Source: an uncultured Eubacteriales bacterium (GTDB lineage Bacteria; Bacillota; Clostridia; Oscillospirales; Acutalibacteraceae). Taken from it: DNA of 8,790 nucleotides. The translations under genes and the position numbers were made by a program. Below, piece by piece: positions 5,929 through 8,790 of the stretch; position 1 is the first letter of the stretch; every line of letters starts with the position of its first letter. The stretch is taken from contig CAQBRY010000051.1 in NCBI GenBank assembly GCA_948762645.1, forward strand, positions 1 through 8,790, given 5' to 3'. The notes below the pieces were generated by a model. It ran no database searches and was not told where the DNA came from. It saw nothing but the letters and a program-made list of their open reading frames with translations.

Positions 5929-6264
5929 CTAATTATCTATAATATAAACCTTTACTTCCTTTTTTAGCTTTTTTGCATAGTCTATTGTAAATTTTGTCCC
6001 TCTGGATTTACCGTACCAAAGGGCGATTATTACGTCTGCAAGTTCCACAATCTTTTCATTTCGTTTTAGTGGTGCGCCGCGTTTATACCTTTCATATTCT
6101 GGTTTAATAATCGTCTTTGGTATGCCGTTTTTGTCCGCCCATTCTTCGGCTAAGGTATCAATTCCTCTTGCTCCGCCTGATATTATCTCCGTTACATTTT
6201 CGGAGATATATTTTGATATTTTCACGTTTGTCAAATTCCTTGAACCTATTATTGCTACTTTCAC
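5929..6264 (-). CDS. SLOG-domain protein, YspA/YAcAr type (DprA-like Rossmann fold)
   Basis: This small stand-alone SLOG protein belongs to a superfamily thought to sense or process nucleotides or nucleotide-derived signals, and relatives appear in phage and conflict-system loci. The exact substrate here is unknown. The 111 residues show an N-terminal strand and loop 'KVAIIGSRNL' (2-11), the glycine-rich 'ISGGARGIDTLAEEWA' (28-43), 'YKRGAPLKRNEKIVELADVI' (60-79) and 'GKSRGTKFTIDYAKKL' (85-100), the standard motif set. GTG at 6264 is preferred: GAGGTGAT lies just upstream, and an alternative GTG at 6273 falls inside that site. The gene diverges from the Arc-like gene, with palindromic sites between them, and precedes the toxin-antitoxin operon. 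Nothing looks broken. Confidence 0.88.
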   Translation of the reverse strand: MKVAIIGSRNLTNVKISKYISENVTEIISGGARGIDTLAEEWADKNGIPKTIIKPEYERYKRGAPLKRNEKIVELADVIIALWYGKSRGTKFTIDYAKKLKKEVKVYIIDN

Positions 6265-6284
6265 ACTTATCACCTCTTAAAAAT

Positions 6285-6371
6285 TTAATGTACTTAAATC
6301 AAGTACATTAACAACAGCATATCTCACTATGTACTTAAAATCAACTTATTACACAAACTATTTAAGTATAT
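6285..6371. promoter_or_regulatory. Operator region with repeated ACTTAA half-sites between the SLOG and Arc-like genes
   Basis: A perfect inverted repeat with 11-base arms TTAATGTACTT (6285-6295) and AAGTACATTAA (6301-6311), spaced by five bases, lies in the divergent intergenic region. A second pair follows: ATGTACTTAAA (6329-6339) and TTTAAGTATAT (6361-6371), inverted with one mismatch. On the minus strand a weak promoter TTGTTA (6314-6309), 16 bases, TACATT (6292-6287) for the SLOG gene is overlaid by the first palindrome. This layout fits autoregulation by the adjacent ribbon-helix-helix protein, which is an inference. Confidence 0.6.
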
Positions 6372-6386
6372 TGTGAGGTAATAAAA

Positions 6387-6572
6387 ATGGAAAAAGATAA
6401 ACATATTGGAATAAGAATAGATAAAGAAATACATTATAAACTTCACTATATTTCTAAATATGAGGGTAGGTCAGCAAACGGACAAATTTTATACTTAATT
6501 CAAAAATGTATACGGGAATTTGAGGAATTAAACGGTAAAATTGAATTACCTGATGAACATCAAATCACCTGA
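6387..6572 (+). CDS. Arc-like ribbon-helix-helix DNA-binding protein
   Basis: This is the only plus-strand gene in the window. It encodes a 61-residue protein that should dimerise and insert a two-stranded beta ribbon into the DNA major groove. The strand 'IGIRIDKEIHYKLHYISK' (7-24) and the turn-helix 'EGRSANGQILYLIQKCIREF' (26-45) with conserved 'GRS.NGQI' are characteristic of Arc-type repressors. ATG at 6387 has TGAGGTAAT a few bases upstream. It faces the SLOG gene across the operator region and is convergent with the truncated terminase gene, overlapping it by eight bases. It probably represses its own and/or the SLOG promoter. It is too short to hold any further domain. An antitoxin role without an adjacent toxin seems less likely. 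Confidence 0.82.
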   Translation: MEKDKHIGIRIDKEIHYKLHYISKYEGRSANGQILYLIQKCIREFEELNGKIELPDEHQIT

Positions 6573-7629
6573 ACGACCCACGAATTATACATAAAAATAG
6601 TATTTTTATATCAATAAAACTTTCAGTTCCCGCGCCCTGATATATGATGTTACAATGCTTAGTTAAAAAATTTTCTCTTGCACTTTCGACCGTTATTGCC
6701 CTTGCTCTCTTTTTTATTAGATCTTCCCATATTTCAGATACCTCCAAAGCTACGGGATTTGCGTGTTTTAAGATTGTGCCGTCATTTGTCCAGTCATCCG
6801 TATTATCTGGCTCGTAAAGTAAAGAAAAAATGGTTTCATCTTTCTGTACTCCGTCTAAAACTTTTTTCGCATAATTCACCTCATCTTCAAACGGGTTATT
6901 TGCCGTCGGGTACTTCGTGGAAATAATACACCCTAACTTATTTAAAATATTAAGCTGCCCCGACCGCATGGCCCCTATTGCATAACTGTTTGGCAGTGCG
7001 CCGACTTCGTCCGCCAAAAAGACATTTGGTAACTTGCCGTCCATTCTGGAATTGCTGTAATTTAGCGGTATATATCGACTCTCATTTAGATTAAATTCAA
7101 TATAATCACGTAAAATTTTAAAGCGGGGGAGAGAGTTATAATAATAAATTGTCGGACTTGATTTTAAAATTTCCTCGATTGCCGTCTTGACTTCACGCGA
7201 TAAGCTGCCGTCCGGCGCAACGCTGTAAAATTTTGAAAATTTCGGCTCTAATAAAAAAAGCAAGACGAAGATTGTCGCAACCGTAAAGGTTTTAAAGTTT
7301 TTTCGCCCTATTTCGATTTCGATTGTTTCGTATCGGCGTTTATTCGGATTTTCTCGGTAAACTACGCATAAAGCCGCGAAAATCAGCCATTGATACCCGC
7401 ATGAACATTCATAAATGCTTTGTCCTGCTTTTAGTCCTCGTGGCATGATGAGAAGTTTTAAAATGCTGTCGATTTTGCCTAGTTTTTCTTCGTCGATAAA
7501 ATATTTTTCTGATTTTCCGCTACAGATTTCTATAAATTCCCTGCATTGTTTTATAACGTACTTCGGCGCGGGAATATCGCCATTTGCCACGCTTTTTGCG
7601 TATTTATAACTTTTATGCTCCTTTATCAT
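6565..7629 (-). pseudogene. terL: Large terminase subunit, C-terminally truncated (ATPase half only)
   Basis: Large terminases pump phage DNA into the head with an N-terminal ATPase and cut it with a C-terminal RNase H-like nuclease. Here 354 residues remain of a family usually about 550 or more. The ATPase half is well preserved: a Walker A-like 'EIEIGRKNFKTFTVA' (104-118), Walker B 'LPNVFLADEVG' (200-210) with Asp207/Glu208, coupling motif 'IISTKYP' (235-241), and 'SARENFLTKHCNIIYQG' (316-332). After 'GTESFIDIK' (residue 342, base 6604) the family sequence stops, and 12 unrelated residues follow before a stop. No nuclease sequence is found further downstream in any frame. The start ATG overlaps the small terminase stop (ATGA). 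The missing part is replaced by the 5265-6600 cassette. Packaging by this protein is very unlikely. Confidence 0.88.
6591..6609. repeat. 19-base AT inverted repeat at the terminase break
   Basis: ATAAAAATA, a single G, and TATTTTTAT form a perfect 9+9 inverted repeat that spans the point (about 6603) where the terminase sequence stops matching its family. It lies about 20 bases after the stop of the convergent Arc-like gene. It might be a weak terminator, but with no GC pairs this is doubtful, or a scar of the event that joined the cassette to the terminase gene. Confidence 0.45.
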
Positions 7630-7985
7630 TTACACTTTTTCCCGCTTAGAATTTCAAGTAGCGGGTCTGGCTCGTCATTTTCTTTTCGATCGCGCAGCAC
7701 CGTTATTATCTTCATCAGCGTGACAACCGTTTTGTTGGCACTGTCGGTCGTGCGGTTATAATCTTGTATCGCTGGGTGAGAATATACATTTTTTCTTCCT
7801 TTTACATATTCTTTTGTAACTAAAATATCATCCTCCTTAATAGTTTTTTCTAAGTCGTTTAATATCTCAATTTGTACTTGATAACGTTTAAATGTTGTCA
7901 TGAACAAAAAATTTTGCTCTACTCCATGTTTCTCGGCAATTTTTAAAATTTCGTTTGCCTGTTTATTTAGATCTTGCTTTGCCAT
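7626..7985 (-). CDS. terS: Small terminase subunit, P27 family
   Basis: Small terminases recognise phage DNA and load it onto the large subunit. The 119-residue product has the P27 (Terminase_4) features: N-terminal helices 'ANEILKIAEKHGVEQNFLFM', a middle region 'LVTKEYVKGRKNVYSHPAI' and the signature 'QDYNRTTDSANKTVVTLMK' (74-92), then a short acidic/basic tail. I start at ATG 7985, where AAAGGAGG lies 13 bases upstream, a rather long spacing. The frame is open further up to another ATG at 8060, but the extra 25 residues do not resemble the family. It is the first gene of the packaging operon and overlaps the large subunit by four bases. Nothing is visibly broken. Confidence 0.88.
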   Translation of the reverse strand: MAKQDLNKQANEILKIAEKHGVEQNFLFMTTFKRYQVQIEILNDLEKTIKEDDILVTKEYVKGRKNVYSHPAIQDYNRTTDSANKTVVTLMKIITVLRDRKENDEPDPLLEILSGKKCK

Positions 7986-8110
7986 ATTTCCAAAAATTCC
8001 TCCTTTTATTATTTGGTGTAAATTAAGGTGGGGCGTATGGTGTTTTTGTTCGCTTTGCATAACTATTTCTACGGGTAGGGGAATTGCTTTAACCTTATAA
8101 TTCGATTAAA

Positions 8111-8162
8111 GTTTTTACATAAAAACGCTTAAGAGGTAAGTAAATAATTTACCCTACCTCTT
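8111..8162 (-). terminator. Hairpins downstream of the repeat-protein gene
   Basis: On the minus strand AAGAGGTA (8162-8155) pairs perfectly with TACCTCTT (8138-8131). TAAAT and ATTTA in the interior can extend the fold, and a GCGTTTTT run follows at 8125-8112. That T-run itself starts a second perfect stem GTTTTTA-TG-TAAAAAC (8126-8111). This fits an intrinsic terminator ending the repeat-protein transcript before the packaging operon. The remainder of 7986-8227 shows no gene; ATG 8060 merely extends the small terminase frame. Confidence 0.6.
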
Positions 8163-8227
8163 TATTAGTTTTATTTATCGGTTTATTAATCCAAAGTAAC
8201 TCTATACGGACAATATCTCTATTTTAA

Positions 8228-8790
8228 TCAGTGACGCGCACTCCCTCTTTTAAAATCATACGTTGGTTTTCTATTAGCATTTTTTCCACCTTTAGAATAG
8301 TTAGGTGTTGCACATAAATTATTCAAGCGACTTCTAAATTCAGAAGTTAAATCTCGTGCACCGTACATAATATTATTAGCAATACGACTTATATTCCCAT
8401 TCCCATTATAATATGATTTGCTGTTTTTTAACGCCTCTAGGGCTACAATTTGCTCCTCCAAATGCCCAGGAATCCTAGCAAAAGTAAGCAAAGCATCTTG
8501 ACCACACCTATTTTTTGCTATTTTAGTAAAATCATGCGCTGTTATTTCACTCTTATTGGCTAAATTTTTAAATATAGCATTAAGCGCTTCTATTCCTTTA
8601 GTTCTTTGATGTTCTCCAGGAATCTTTGCATAAGTAAGTAAAGCGTCTATGCCTTGATCTGTTGTTGCTATTTCCTCAAATTGACGTCCTCTAAATATAG
8701 CATTAAGCGCTTCTATTCCTTTAGTTCTTTGATGTTCTCCAGGAATCTTTGCATAAGTAAGTAAAGCGTCTATGCCTTGATCTGTTGTTG
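8228..8790 (-). CDS. Tandem helical-repeat protein of unknown function (C-terminal part; 5' end outside the window)
   Basis: I do not recognise a family. The frame is open from the window edge to a TGA at 8228-8230, giving at least 187 codons. It consists of about 41-residue units built on 'GIDALLTYAKIPGEHQRTKG' plus 'IEALNAIF' and a linker. Two units are present nearly whole, and a third, diverged unit ('QDALLTFARIPGHLEEQIVA') follows after a nine-residue longer linker. The pattern of amphipathic helix, 'IPG' turn and second helix suggests an alpha-solenoid (HEAT/TPR-like) binding surface; this is inference. The C-terminal 70 residues are Asn/Arg/Lys/Ser-rich and end 'DFKRGSARH'. The gene lies where phages often carry an HNH nuclease before the small terminase, but it has no HNH motif. 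A terminator separates it from the packaging genes. It may be a host gene at the prophage edge. Confidence 0.7.
   Translation of the reverse strand, partial: TTDQGIDALLTYAKIPGEHQRTKGIEALNAIFRGRQFEEIATTDQGIDALLTYAKIPGEHQRTKGIEALNAIFKNLANKSEITAHDFTKIAKNRCGQDALLTFARIPGHLEEQIVALEALKNSKSYYNGNGNISRIANNIMYGARDLTSEFRSRLNNLCATPNYSKGGKNANRKPTYDFKRGSARH
8569..8790 (-). repeat. 123-bp-period tandem DNA repeat inside the repeat-protein gene
   Basis: Bases 8569-8667 and 8692-8790 are identical over all 99 positions compared, at an offset of 123 bases (41 codons), so the repeat stays in frame. The 24 bases between (8668-8691) complete the period. The second copy is cut by the window edge, so further copies may lie outside. 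Identity at silent positions indicates recent duplication or homogenisation. Confidence 0.92.

Noticed and set aside
5300..6604. Intron or intein splitting the large terminase
   Set aside because: Terminases often host these, but no C-terminal exon follows the cassette and no intein, homing endonuclease or group I core motifs are present.
7986..8060. Small terminase starting at ATG 8060
   Set aside because: The extra 25 residues (His/Gln-rich) do not resemble the family and there is no good ribosome binding site before 8060; AAAGGAGG precedes 7985.
7415..8100. Plus-strand ORFs opposite the terminase genes
   Set aside because: Shadows of the P27 small terminase and the large terminase ATPase region.
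8569..8790. CRISPR array
   Set aside because: The unit is 123 bases, nearly all of it identical between copies, and lies in an open reading frame; there are no short repeats with varied spacers.
1..8790. tRNA or rRNA genes
   Set aside because: I saw no cloverleaf-like sequence with a TTCGA arm in a plausible context, and no rRNA-like segment on either strand.

Overview
This window is the head and head-tail part of an HK97-type siphovirus prophage. Almost every gene is on the minus strand, so transcription runs from high to low coordinates. The strong AGGAGG-type ribosome binding sites, the AT-rich composition and the gene families (P27 small terminase, phi13-type major tail protein, phi29-like head fiber protein) point to a low-GC Bacillota host, probably a clostridium-like anaerobe. 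No species can be named from the sequence.

In transcription order the window holds six parts. (1) 8790-8228 is the 3' end of a gene for a helical-looking repeat protein, with an exact 123-bp-period DNA repeat. A hairpin terminator at 8162-8111 follows it. (2) 7985-6565 holds the small terminase and a large terminase that keeps its ATPase half but loses its nuclease half at about 6603. (3) 6600-5265 is a cassette foreign to the packaging operon: an Arc-like ribbon-helix-helix protein on the plus strand, a divergent SLOG/DprA-like protein, a DinJ-YafQ type toxin-antitoxin pair with its own promoter, and a terminator just before the portal gene. (4) 5249-4064 is the portal gene, broken by a single extra base near 5062. 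(5) 4064-2304 holds an intact HK97 prohead protease and major capsid protein. (6) 2291-1 holds the head fiber, gp6-like connector, head closure protein, gp10-like protein, a tail-completion-like protein and the first 138 residues of the major tail protein, which runs off the window.

The gene order is the standard one for assembly: terminase, portal, protease, capsid, connectors, tail tube. However, the packaging motor is damaged twice (terminase nuclease lost, portal frameshifted). Two tail-proximal genes also lack a normal start codon where their ribosome binding site predicts one. The most economical reading is a decaying, non-packaging prophage that has taken in, or been broken by, a small regulatory/toxin-antitoxin/SLOG cassette. 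The capsid, protease and connector genes still read cleanly. Two short gaps in the tail-proximal region hold structured sequence: a nested palindromic element at 489-574, and a hairpin inside a possible 30-codon micro-ORF at 1340-1432.
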